Below are positions 7,814 to 14,857 of a stretch of DNA of 45,609 nucleotides, piece after piece. Within the stretch, counting starts at the first letter, position 1. The number at the start of each line of letters is the position of its first letter. The notes under the pieces are model-generated. The model worked only from the letters and a program-made list of their open reading frames with translations. It was not told where the DNA came from and ran no database searches. Source of the stretch: Fuchsiella alkaliacetigena (GTDB lineage: Bacteria > Bacillota > Halanaerobiia > Halobacteroidales > Acetohalobiaceae). Made by a program: the position numbers and the translations under genes. The stretch is from NCBI RefSeq assembly GCF_023227765.1, contig NZ_JALKBZ010000020.1, positions 1 to 45,609 of the forward strand, in the 5' to 3' direction.

Positions 7814-8809
7814 CTAAGTATACTCTTTTTCTAAAGTTACATCTCCAGCTACTACTTTTTTTACTCTACCATCAGCTAATTTAATTAATAAAGCTCCTGT
7901 GGAATCAATATCTACGGCTTTGCCTACTAAAACTTCTCTGCCGTTATCAACCTGCACCTCCTGCCCTAAAGTAAGATTATACTCTTTCCAGTCTTCAATA
8001 ATACTTATAAATCCCTGTTCTTGAAACTTAAAATAAGCCAATTCTAACTCAGTAATTAAGCTTAAAAAGAACTCCAACTTCGATACCCTTTCTCCCAACT
8101 CCCTTTGCACAGAGCTTGCCTTATTAACTAGATCAGCTGGAAACTGATCTAAGTCAATATTTAAATTAATCCCAATTCCCATTACTAAGTAATTAATCTG
8201 ATCAACTTCTGCACTTAGTTCCGTTAAAATCCCACTCACCTTACGCCCATTAACTAAAATATCATTAGGCCACTTAATTCCAGGCTTTAAATCAGTTAAC
8301 TTATCTATAGTCTTAGCTAAAGCTATCACCCCAATAAAGTTCAACTGAGCAACAAAATCAGGTCTCAAATTCGGTCTTAAAATTACTGAAAACCAAATTC
8401 CTCCGGGAGGACAAAAAAAGCTACGGCCTAATCTCCCTTTGCCTGCTGTTTGCTCGCCAGCTATCACAATAGCACCTTCAACAGCCCCCTCTTTAGCTTC
8501 AGCTATAGCTATCTTATTAGTAGACTCTACTTTTTCATAGTAAATGACTTCTTGACCTAAAATTTCAGTTTCTAAATCTTTTTTTATTTCCTCAGGCGAT
8601 AGAATATCAGGAGCTTTAACCAAGGAATAACCTAAGCGAGAAGAGGAATCAATTAAATAGCCTTGTTCTCGCAAAGACTGAATATACTTCCAAATAGTAG
8701 TCCGAGAAACATCCAGCTTATTACTTAATTCCTCTCCAGATACATAGTCTGCTTCAGTCTCATATAAGATTTGTAAAACCTTTTGCTTTCGCTCTGAAGT
8801 TTCTTTCAT
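7814..8809 (-). CDS. birA: Biotin-[acetyl-CoA-carboxylase] ligase / biotin repressor BirA
   Basis: Bifunctional protein: it attaches biotin to carrier proteins via biotinyl-AMP and, when loaded, represses biotin genes. At 331 aa it has an N-terminal winged helix (about 8-62, with GEELSNKLDVSRTTIWKYIQ). The ligase domain follows, with the ATP/biotin loop GKGRLGR (123-129) and the KWPNDILVNGRKVSG block. A C-terminal SH3-like domain ends the protein. The HTH marks it as the regulatory group II form. The ATG follows AGGTGAAA. It heads the operon birA-bioY-coaX-dusB, and its promoter overlaps a candidate BirA site, so autoregulation is likely. Confidence 0.96.
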   Translation of the reverse strand: MKETSERKQKVLQILYETEADYVSGEELSNKLDVSRTTIWKYIQSLREQGYLIDSSSRLGYSLVKAPDILSPEEIKKDLETEILGQEVIYYEKVESTNKIAIAEAKEGAVEGAIVIAGEQTAGKGRLGRSFFCPPGGIWFSVILRPNLRPDFVAQLNFIGVIALAKTIDKLTDLKPGIKWPNDILVNGRKVSGILTELSAEVDQINYLVMGIGINLNIDLDQFPADLVNKASSVQRELGERVSKLEFFLSLITELELAYFKFQEQGFISIIEDWKEYNLTLGQEVQVDNGREVLVGKAVDIDSTGALLIKLADGRVKKVVAGDVTLEKEYT

Positions 8810-8848
8810 GTTTTCACCTGCACTTATCTAATTTTTTAGCACGATTAA

Positions 8849-8877
8849 ATTATATATAATTTCCAACACTTTGTCAA
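8849..8877 (-). promoter_or_regulatory. Promoter of birA operon (perfect TTGACA-17-TATAAT)
   Basis: On the minus strand TTGACA (8877-8872), a 17-bp spacer and TATAAT (8854-8849) match the sigma-A consensus exactly. Transcription would start about 30 nt before the birA ATG. The -35 hexamer is inside the left half of the candidate BirA operator. Confidence 0.88.
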
Positions 8878-8901
8878 CCTTGAAATATATTTAGGTAACA
8901 A
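8871..8901. promoter_or_regulatory. Candidate BirA operator (TTGTCAACC-N14-GGTAACAA)
   Basis: TTGTCAACC (8871-8879) and GGTAACAA (8894-8901) form an imperfect inverted repeat around a 14-bp AT-rich spacer. It closely resembles the Firmicute BirA box TTGTTAACC-N15-GGTTAACAA, with one T missing from the right half. It overlaps the -35 of the birA promoter, as expected for a repressor site. Confidence 0.75.
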
Positions 8902-8965
8902 TGATGGCTAATTAAATAATTAAGTTCAAGTTTTAAAAACAAAACAATATCGTTCTAATGTTTCA

Positions 8966-8996
8966 GAGGATAGATGATAAATGATAAAGGATAGAT
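8966..8996. repeat. Purine-rich degenerate repeat (GGATAGA/TGATAAA units), copy 1
   Basis: A run of GGATAGA, TGATAAA and similar 7-mers, preceded by CAGA. A related run occurs in the opposite orientation at about 21838-21878, and another at about 45447-45476. It has no coding potential. Confidence 0.55.
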
Positions 8997-9028
8997 TAAG
9001 ATCAAGAAATAAAGTTCAAAGACAATTA

Positions 9029-9276
9029 GACGCAGCGCCCCGTAGGAAGTGCCCTTGGGGTGACTAAGTTCTGACAAAATCTGACTAAAACATAAAACCT
9101 TAAAAAACATTAAAACTTTTGAAACCACGAATGAGCACCAATCAACACGCGCCCTGAAAGGATATTAATCCTTGAAGAAGTAGTCTTGGGCTGAATAAAA
9201 CCTAAAGCTTTAGTTCAAGCTTAATTATAATTTTATGTTTTAAGGTCTAGTCAGAACTTAGTCAGATTTTAGTCTG
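9029..9276. mobile_element. MITE-like inverted-repeat element, copy 1 (degenerate, with insert)
   Basis: The left arm (9060-9105) contains GACTAAGTTCTGAC and AATCTGACTAAAACAT. The right arm (9231-9276) carries the reverse complements of the same units, but with the order of the TTCTGAC and ATCTGACTAA units exchanged. The element begins near GACGCAGCGCC and its right end (TTTTAGTCTG) aligns with the right end of the copy at 45286-45411. About 125 bp of unrelated sequence separates the arms. There is no transposase, so it would be non-autonomous. Confidence 0.6.
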
Positions 9277-9304
9277 TATCCAATAGCTTTTAATCTCTTG
9301 AACT

Positions 9305-9350
9305 TATCTGTGTTAAATCTGCGTCTATCTGTGCAATCTGTGTCAGATTT
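9305..9350. repeat. Degenerate tandem ATCTGTG repeats
   Basis: Four copies of ATCTG(T/C)G begin at 9306, 9317, 9327 and 9336, so the period shortens from 11 to 9 bp. Similar ATCTGTG runs are familiar from intergenic DNA of unrelated bacteria; that comparison is from memory. Confidence 0.5.
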
Positions 9351-9450
9351 GTCTTTGAACTTGACTTCAATAATATAACAATATTATGGTGATGAAATTC
9401 AGCTCTGAACTTCAATTATTAACTATACACTATTAACTTTATAAATAATA

Positions 9451-9813
9451 TTAGTTCAAATCTTGCTCAATTATTTGATTATCTTGATCAACCAAAACCA
9501 CCTTAGGCTCCAAAGCCTTAACCTCTTCATTATCCATTAAAGCATAAGAAATAATAATTATTTCATCACCCACTTGAGCCTTTCTAGCTGCTGCTCCATT
9601 GAGGCAGATAACTCCTGAACCTCTTTCACCTGGAATTACATAGGTCTCTAATCGAGCTCCATTATGATTATTAACCACCTGTACTCTTTCATTAGGCAGT
9701 ATATCAGCTGCTTCTAATAACTTTTCATCAATAGTAATACTACCTACATAGTTGAGATTAGCCTCAGTTACTGTAGCTTTATGAATCTTCGCTTTATGCA
9801 TCATTCTTAACAT
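9451..9813 (-). CDS. panD: Aspartate 1-decarboxylase PanD
   Basis: Makes beta-alanine from aspartate for pantothenate. The 120-aa proenzyme self-cleaves between G24 and S25 in YVGSITID to form the pyruvoyl cofactor; both residues and downstream NGAAAR are present. GGAGGT lies 9 nt before the ATG at 9813. The ATG codons at positions 4 and 5 are further from the ribosome-binding site. The gene overlaps the end of panC by 7 bp, so the two are translationally coupled at the end of the panG-B-C-D operon. Confidence 0.97.
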   Translation of the reverse strand: MLRMMHKAKIHKATVTEANLNYVGSITIDEKLLEAADILPNERVQVVNNHNGARLETYVIPGERGSGVICLNGAAARKAQVGDEIIIISYALMDNEEVKALEPKVVLVDQDNQIIEQDLN

Positions 9814-10664
9814 TCTGTCTCTACCTCCAGCATTATATTATCTATCAATCTAGTCTGACCAATATAAACTGCTAAAGCGATCAATACTTTATTCTTCACT
9901 TCTGATAAGGAAGCTAAAGTATTTTGATCAACAATTTCTACATAATCAAGCTCCGCCAAAGGCTCTCCCTTGATCCTTTCGACTATTTTCGTTTTAATAA
10001 TTTCTGCATTTTTTTCACCTGCTATGATAAGTTTTTTAGCTAATTGCAATGAATTATAGAGAACTAAAGCAGCTTCTCTTTCACTTTCATTCAAATACTT
10101 ATTACGAGAACTAATAGCTAAACCGTCTTTTTCTCTAGCTATAGGCACTGTCACTATTTCTATCTCAAAATTTAAATCTTTAACTAATCGTTTAATAATT
10201 AACACCTGCTGAGCATCTTTTTGACCAAAATAAGCTCGATCTGGGCCCACTATATTGAACAGCTTGCTTACTATAGTACAGACCCCTGTAAAGTGATTAG
10301 GTCTTGACTCTCCACATAACCTATCACTTAAATCTGCTACTTGAACTGTAGTCAGCGACTGAGTGGAGTAGACTTCCTCAACCTCCGGTGCAAATACTAA
10401 ATCAACCCCCACTTCCGCAGCTAATTTTAAGTCTCTCTCTAAATCTCGAGGATACTCTTCATAGTCCTCATCAGGTTCAAACTGGGTAGGATTAACAAAG
10501 ATGCTTACTACAACTATATCATTATCCTTTCTAGCTTCTTTCATCAAGCTCAAATGTCCTTGGTGAAGATAGCCCATTGTAGGTACAAAGCCTACTTCCT
10601 GCCCCTCTCTTTTTTGCTCCTTTACAAATTCTCTTACTTCATTAATCTGACGACATACTTCCAT
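9807..10664 (-). CDS. panC: Pantothenate synthetase PanC
   Basis: Joins pantoate and beta-alanine using ATP, via pantoyl-adenylate. The start at ATG 10664 follows TTGGAGGTAGAGTA and gives 285 aa, the usual size. The open frame runs 150 nt further upstream into panB, but that extension has no homology and no ribosome-binding site. Signatures are [15 protein letters not shown] near the N-terminus (nucleotidylyltransferase HxGH-type motif), [26 protein letters not shown] and AISSRNKYL. It lies 22 bp after panB and overlaps panD. Confidence 0.97.
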   Translation of the reverse strand: MEVCRQINEVREFVKEQKREGQEVGFVPTMGYLHQGHLSLMKEARKDNDIVVVSIFVNPTQFEPDEDYEEYPRDLERDLKLAAEVGVDLVFAPEVEEVYSTQSLTTVQVADLSDRLCGESRPNHFTGVCTIVSKLFNIVGPDRAYFGQKDAQQVLIIKRLVKDLNFEIEIVTVPIAREKDGLAISSRNKYLNESEREAALVLYNSLQLAKKLIIAGEKNAEIIKTKIVERIKGEPLAELDYVEIVDQNTLASLSEVKNKVLIALAVYIGQTRLIDNIMLEVETEC

Positions 10665-10686
10665 TACTCTACCTCCAATCGATTCA

Positions 10687-11493
10687 TTAAAAGCTTTCTT
10701 CTGGACTAGGAAAGTCTCCTTGCTCAACATCTTCTTTAAACTTTTTAAGAGCAGCACTGATCTCTTGATTGAGATTAGCATATTTTCTGACAAACTTAGG
10801 CGTAAACTTATCATAAATACCTAATAAATCTTGATTAACTAAAACCTGACCGTCACAGTCCTTTCCTGCTCCAATCCCTATAGTAGGAACTTTCACTTCA
10901 GCTGTTATTCTCTGAGCTACTTCACTAGGTATACACTCCAGAACTATAGCGAAAACCCCTGCTGCTTCCAAAGCTTTAGCATCTTCAATCAACTCTCTAG
11001 CTGCCTCTTCTTCCTTGCCCTGCACTTTAAATCCACCTAATTGATTAATAGCTTGGGGGGTTAAACCTAGATGGCCCATTACTGGAATTCCCGCTTTAAT
11101 AATAGCTTTAATTTCAGCTACTACTTCCTGACCACCTTCTACTTTAACTGCTTGGGCCCTACTCTCTTTAATAATTCGACCAGCATTTTCTACTGTCTTT
11201 GCAATCTGACTAATTTTATAGGACATAAAAGGCATATCAACAACTACTAAAGATCTGCTAGCAGCTCTAGTAACAGCCTGAGCATGGTGAATCATATCTT
11301 CAACTGTTACTTGTAAAGTATCTTCATAACCTAAAACCACCATTCCCAAAGAATCACCAACTAAAATTATATCAATCTCAGCCTCATCGATCAACTTGGC
11401 CGTTGGATAATCATAGGCAGTTAACATAGTTATCTTTTTCCCTTGCTCTTTCTTCTCTGTTAACAGAGTTGTAGTTACTTGCTCCTTTGTCAT
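10687..11493 (-). CDS. panB: 3-methyl-2-oxobutanoate hydroxymethyltransferase PanB
   Basis: First committed step of pantothenate synthesis: transfers a hydroxymethyl group from 5,10-methylene-tetrahydrofolate to ketoisovalerate, giving ketopantoate. At 268 aa it is typical. TAYDYPTAKLID and VGDSLGMVVLGYEDTLQVT carry the metal-binding Asp of the TIM barrel. VKVEGG, MGHLGLTPQ and TIGIGAGKDCDGQVLV follow. The ATG has GGAGG ten bases upstream. It lies 6 bp after panG. It uses the folate C1 pool that Fhs, encoded just upstream, helps to fill. Confidence 0.97.
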   Translation of the reverse strand: MTKEQVTTTLLTEKKEQGKKITMLTAYDYPTAKLIDEAEIDIILVGDSLGMVVLGYEDTLQVTVEDMIHHAQAVTRAASRSLVVVDMPFMSYKISQIAKTVENAGRIIKESRAQAVKVEGGQEVVAEIKAIIKAGIPVMGHLGLTPQAINQLGGFKVQGKEEEAARELIEDAKALEAAGVFAIVLECIPSEVAQRITAEVKVPTIGIGAGKDCDGQVLVNQDLLGIYDKFTPKFVRKYANLNQEISAALKKFKEDVEQGDFPSPEESF

Positions 11494-11499
11494 CTTTAT

Positions 11500-12384
11500 T
11501 CACTCCTCCTTTAAAATTCGTTGCAAAGCCAAAAACTCTTGTTGATTAATACTACTCTTCTGCTGAGCAATTTCAGTAGTATAAGTTCCTAACACCTGAT
11601 ATAACTCTCTTTCTTCTGGCAGAAGTTCTTTAAAGCTTTCAAGATGGCTCTCAATAATTTCTATATCACCTCTTGAAATAGGGCCAGTAAGAGCTTCAGT
11701 TGAACCCATTTTTTTTATATTTGCCAAAGTCCCTTCCGCTAAAGGCATTAAAGCTTTCAAAGCCTGTTCTCTAGAAATACCTACTTTTTCGTTCATCTTA
11801 AGTGCTAAATCCATAATAGCTACTAAGTAATTAGAAGTTACACAGGCTGCTGCATGGTAAAGAGGTTTAGCTTCAGCAGAGATCACTTCATAGTCTGCTC
11901 CCAAACTCTGGATAATATTTTGACCAACTTTACGTCCTAAATCATTACCTTCAATTGTAAAGAATGATTCAGGTAACTTCTTAATTCCAGCTTCAATATC
12001 TGCTATAGACTGCAACGGATGTAAAGAGAGCCTTCCATAATCCAAACTTGCTTCTGCTGCTGAAGTTAAGATATCTGCAGTCTGGGCCCCACTAAAGTGA
12101 ATCAAACAGCTACCTTTATTCACTAGCTGATTAGCGAATAGTTTCTGAGCTACCCCCTCAATAACTTGGTCGGGAGTAGTAATTAAAATCAAATCAGCCT
12201 CTTTAATGAAGTCATCGTATTCTGTAGTAGCAATCCCTCCCCCTAACAGTTCCACACCTGCTTGAGCAGACGATAGAGATCTGCTCACAAAGCCCAAAAT
12301 AGAATAATCATTTTCAGCTAATAAATAAGCAAAGCTCTGCCCTACAGCCCCAGCCCCAATGATAACTACTTGCTGCTTACCCAA
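11500..12384 (-). CDS. panG: Ketopantoate reductase of the PanG (DUF2520) family
   Basis: NAD(P)-dependent reductase expected to convert ketopantoate to pantoate. At 294 aa it has an N-terminal Rossmann fold with IIGAGAVG, then the DUF2520 features LITTPDQVI, FSGAQTADIL and LHPLQSIAD. The C-terminal helical domain contains HAAACVTSNYLVA. This is not the PanE fold family; the alternative enzyme PanG was described in Francisella and has homologues in Firmicutes. First position in an operon with panB, panC and panD supports the role. The longest frame opens at TTG 12399, but the Shine-Dalgarno GGAGGTG lies inside it; TTG 12384 is 6 nt further on and is preferred. Confidence 0.85.
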   Translation of the reverse strand: MGKQQVVIIGAGAVGQSFAYLLAENDYSILGFVSRSLSSAQAGVELLGGGIATTEYDDFIKEADLILITTPDQVIEGVAQKLFANQLVNKGSCLIHFSGAQTADILTSAAEASLDYGRLSLHPLQSIADIEAGIKKLPESFFTIEGNDLGRKVGQNIIQSLGADYEVISAEAKPLYHAAACVTSNYLVAIMDLALKMNEKVGISREQALKALMPLAEGTLANIKKMGSTEALTGPISRGDIEIIESHLESFKELLPEERELYQVLGTYTTEIAQQKSSINQQEFLALQRILKEE

Positions 12385-12408
12385 AATTAACACCTCCAAA
12401 TTAAAAAA

Positions 12409-12438
12409 ATCCTCCTGCCGATAACGGTCAAAGAGGAT
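12409..12438 (-). terminator. Terminator in the panG leader (attenuator)
   Basis: On the minus strand ATCCTC and GAGGAT close a hairpin with an inner CCG/CGG stem and a TTAT loop, followed by seven Ts. The T-run ends 6 nt before the panG Shine-Dalgarno sequence. The fhs transcript already has its own terminator at 12562-12591, so this one more likely controls entry into the pan operon. Confidence 0.75.
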
Positions 12439-12439
12439 A

Positions 12440-12545
12440 AATATTAGACATAAGCAAGCTAATTAGACCTAAAATAGCCTAATCGATTCTTACTTAGCCT
12501 CTAACCGTCTAAGTCCTAATTAGGATCCCAGCGATAAAAGCTAAT
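12440..12545 (-). promoter_or_regulatory. Structured 5' leader of the pan operon (candidate riboswitch, possibly pan motif)
   Basis: Minus-strand RNA can form an outer stem CCTAAT/ATTAGG (12519-12524 with 12478-12483) and an inner stem ACTTAG/CTAAGT (12509-12514 with 12492-12497). An 11-nt apical loop, ACGGTTAGAGG (12498-12508), closes it. The loop's AGAGG and ACGGT pair with CCTCT and ACCGT in the 5' arm of the downstream terminator, a possible antiterminator. A 'pan' RNA motif before pantothenate operons is known from comparative genomics, but I cannot confirm its consensus here. No convincing promoter is visible between 12545 and the fhs terminator. Confidence 0.55.
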
Positions 12546-12561
12546 TAATATTTAATTATAA

Positions 12562-12591
12562 AACCTGTGACCTCAAATGAGGCCACAGGTT
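12562..12591 (-). terminator. Intrinsic terminator of fhs
   Basis: A 14-bp stem with a 2-nt loop, 20 bp after the fhs stop. One pair is G-U on the minus strand, and TTTATAATT follows. It separates fhs from the pan leader. Confidence 0.85.
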
Positions 12592-12611
12592 AATAAACAA
12601 TAAGTCTTTAT

Positions 12612-14291
12612 TTAGAATAACCCAGTGATATTACCGTCTTCATCTACATCAATCTCTTCAGCAGATGGTACGGCTGGTAAACCAGGCATAGTCATTACTG
12701 CACCAGTTAAAGCAACCAAGAAACCAGCTCCAGCAGAGACATTTACTTCTCTAACTGTAACTTCAAAGTCTGTTGGTCGACCTTTCTTAGTAGCATCATC
12801 AGAGATAGAAGATTGAGTCTTAGCCATACAGATCGGCATATCGTCAAAGCCTTTCTCTGTTAAGTTCTCAATCTGTGCTTTAGCTTCATCAGTGAAGTTT
12901 ACACCATCAGCACCATAGATTCTAGTACAAATTGTTTCGATCTTCTCTTCAATTGGCATATCTAATGGATATAGCTGATCGAAATCTTCATTACCTTCAT
13001 CCATAGCTTCTAATACTTTATTAGCTAGCTCTTCTCCACCTTCGCCACCTTTGGCCCAGATTTCAGATAGAGCAACTCTAACTCCTTTTTCTTCGCAAAG
13101 CTCTCTAATCTTGTCTAGCTCTGCTTCAGTATCAGTTGGGAATCTATTGATAGCAACTACTGCAGGTAGATTAAACTCTTCAGTAATATTCTCAATATGC
13201 TTAGCTAGGTTTTCAAATCCTTGTTCTACTGCTTCAACGTTCTCTTCTCCTAACTCTTCTAAGCTAGCATTATCTAATCCACCGTGCATCTTCAATGCTC
13301 TAGCAGTAGCAACAATAATTACTGCATTCGGCTTTAAGTCAGCATAACGACACTTAATATCTAAGAACTTCTCAGCACCTAGGTCAGCACCGAAACCAGC
13401 TTCAGTAACTGTAATATCAGAAGTCTTCATTGCTAACTTAGTAGCTGCAACACTGTTACAACCGTGAGCGATATTAGCAAATGGTCCTCCGTGAATAAAT
13501 GCTGGAGTATTTTCTAAAGTCTGTACTAGGTTAGGCTGAATTGCATCCTTAAGTAGCGCAGCCATAGCTCCGTGTACATTTAATTCTTTAGCTTGTACAG
13601 GATCTCCTTCGAAAGTATAACCAATAATGATATTTCCTAACTTCTCTTTTAAGTCTTCGATTCCTTCAGATAGACAAAGAATAGCCATTACCTCAGAAGC
13701 AACAGTAATCATAAAGCCATCTTCTCTAACCTGACCGTTAGGTCCTCCAACTCCTACAATAACTTCTCTTAGCGCACGATCATTCATATCAACAACTCTT
13801 TGGAATACTACCTCTTTAGGATCAAGTCCTAAGTCGTTACCTTGCTTGATATGGTTATCAATAGCTGTAGAAAGCAAGTTATGAGCTACACCAACTGCGT
13901 GAACGTCTCCAGTAAAGTGTAGGTTAATATCTTCCATAGGTACAACCTGTGACATACCTCCACCGGCAGCACCACCTTTAACTCCCATACAAGGTCCTAG
14001 AGATGGCTCTCTAAGAGCAACTGTAGTCTTATGACCTAGTTGATTTAGAGCTTGTGTTACACCAACACTTGTAGTAGTTTTACCTTCACCAGCAGGTGTA
14101 GGAGTAATAGCAGTTACTAGAATTAACTTACTATCATCATTGCTCATTCTCTTCTTATAAGCTTCATACTTAACCTTAGCTTTATTGTCTCCATACATTT
14201 CAATCTCGTCTTCACTTAACCCCAGCTGTTCAGCAATCTCCGTAATGTGTTTTAGTTCTGCCTCCTGTGCAATTTCAATATCTGACTTCAT
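12612..14291 (-). CDS. fhs: Formate-tetrahydrofolate ligase
   Basis: ATP-dependent formation of 10-formyl-tetrahydrofolate from formate, used in the methyl branch of the Wood-Ljungdahl pathway and in purine and formyl-Met synthesis. At 559 aa it is full length. The P-loop PAGEGKTT is at 66-73, followed by [31 protein letters not shown] and the C-terminal [21 protein letters not shown]. Codon use is more biased than in neighbouring genes, suggesting high expression. It stands alone between two terminators, with AAAGGTGAG 9 nt before the ATG. fMet-tRNA in this window depends on the same formyl donor. Confidence 0.98.
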   Translation of the reverse strand: MKSDIEIAQEAELKHITEIAEQLGLSEDEIEMYGDNKAKVKYEAYKKRMSNDDSKLILVTAITPTPAGEGKTTTSVGVTQALNQLGHKTTVALREPSLGPCMGVKGGAAGGGMSQVVPMEDINLHFTGDVHAVGVAHNLLSTAIDNHIKQGNDLGLDPKEVVFQRVVDMNDRALREVIVGVGGPNGQVREDGFMITVASEVMAILCLSEGIEDLKEKLGNIIIGYTFEGDPVQAKELNVHGAMAALLKDAIQPNLVQTLENTPAFIHGGPFANIAHGCNSVAATKLAMKTSDITVTEAGFGADLGAEKFLDIKCRYADLKPNAVIIVATARALKMHGGLDNASLEELGEENVEAVEQGFENLAKHIENITEEFNLPAVVAINRFPTDTEAELDKIRELCEEKGVRVALSEIWAKGGEGGEELANKVLEAMDEGNEDFDQLYPLDMPIEEKIETICTRIYGADGVNFTDEAKAQIENLTEKGFDDMPICMAKTQSSISDDATKKGRPTDFEVTVREVNVSAGAGFLVALTGAVMTMPGLPAVPSAEEIDVDEDGNITGLF

Positions 14292-14520
14292 TAATTAATC
14301 ACTCACCTTTCGTTTTTTAGTTTAAAGTAATTTAAAAATAAATTACTTTTAATAAAACTTCTTTTAATTCTGAATATTCAGAACTTAATCTGCACCCAAC
14401 TAAACTCCTTAAACACCCTTATTTTTTAATAATAGTCTTATCAGCTACTACCTTGCTATCGCCCCCTTTATTAACATACCTAATTTATTAATAAAATACT
14501 ACAATTTAAATCTCATTAAA

Positions 14521-14555
14521 AACTTACCTTTAATACATTAATATAAAGGTAAGTT
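14521..14555 (-). terminator. Terminator-like hairpin upstream of fhs
   Basis: Perfect 11-bp stem (AACTTACCTTT with AAAGGTAAGTT) around a 13-nt loop, followed on the minus strand by a run of five Ts (two of them closing the stem). It lies 263 bp after the ftsH terminator, so it either ends a short transcript started in between or attenuates fhs. Confidence 0.6.
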
Positions 14556-14726
14556 TGGTAATCTAAAAAAGATATTGTTATCCATCACCGTTTATTTTAT
14601 CAATATATACTTTTAGTTATGTATGCATAATTTAGTAAATAACTATCTTATTAACTCAATTTAATAATAATATGTTTATTTTCTAATCAATTCTTATATG
14701 CTATTAATTTAACAGCTATATAATAT

Positions 14727-14753
14727 ATTACGCTATAAATTTCAAAAGTCCTT
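14727..14753 (-). promoter_or_regulatory. Possible sigma-H-type promoter
   Basis: Minus-strand AAGGACTTT (14753-14745), 13 bp, then GTAAT (14731-14727) resembles the sigma-H pattern RNAGGAWWW-N13-RNNGAAT, with the GAAT part imperfect. A transcript from here would run into the hairpin at 14521-14555 and then fhs. Weak evidence. Confidence 0.3.
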
Positions 14754-14817
14754 CTTTATATTTAAAAAAATTAAGAAAAAAATTAAAATCAACCTTTTAA
14801 ACGTAATTAAAGCTACT

Positions 14818-14845
14818 AAAGAGGCTAGCTTGAGCTAGCCTCTTT
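14818..14845 (-). terminator. Intrinsic terminator of ftsH
   Basis: A perfect 12-bp stem (AAAGAGGCTAGC with GCTAGCCTCTTT) and 4-nt loop, 12 bp after the ftsH stop. The downstream U-run is short, but the stem is strong. Confidence 0.75.
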
Positions 14846-14857
14846 ATAAAAATAATA

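Larger units (their letters stand above)
8902..9450. other. Gene-free region of repeats between birA and panD
   Basis: About 550 bp with no credible ORF. From left to right it holds the purine-rich repeat (8966-8996), a MITE-like inverted-repeat element (9029-9276), within it a fragment resembling CACGAATGA-type intergenic repeats (9124-9150), and then degenerate ATCTGTG units (9305-9350). Copies of AAGTTCAA or TTGAACTT are scattered through it. The last stretch before panD (9351-9450) is AT-rich with no terminator I can identify. Confidence 0.7.
14292..14857. other. 566-bp non-coding region between ftsH and fhs
   Basis: No ORF with a start and ribosome-binding site. It holds the ftsH terminator (14818-14845), a second terminator-like hairpin (14521-14555), a possible sigma-H promoter (14727-14753) and, next to fhs, two palindromes. 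One is TTCTGAATATTCAGAA (14368-14383). The other is an 11-bp AT-rich inverted repeat (14324-14349). A G-rich segment (about 14400-14470 on the minus strand) precedes fhs; I could not match it to THF, ZTP or other riboswitch consensuses. Confidence 0.6.

Noticed and set aside
10665-10814. 50-codon N-terminal extension of panC
   Set aside because: It overlaps panB in another frame, has no PanC homology, and GGAGGT precedes the internal ATG at 10664.
14292-14520. THF or ZTP riboswitch before fhs
   Set aside because: fhs leaders can carry these, but the conserved sequence blocks were not found by eye.
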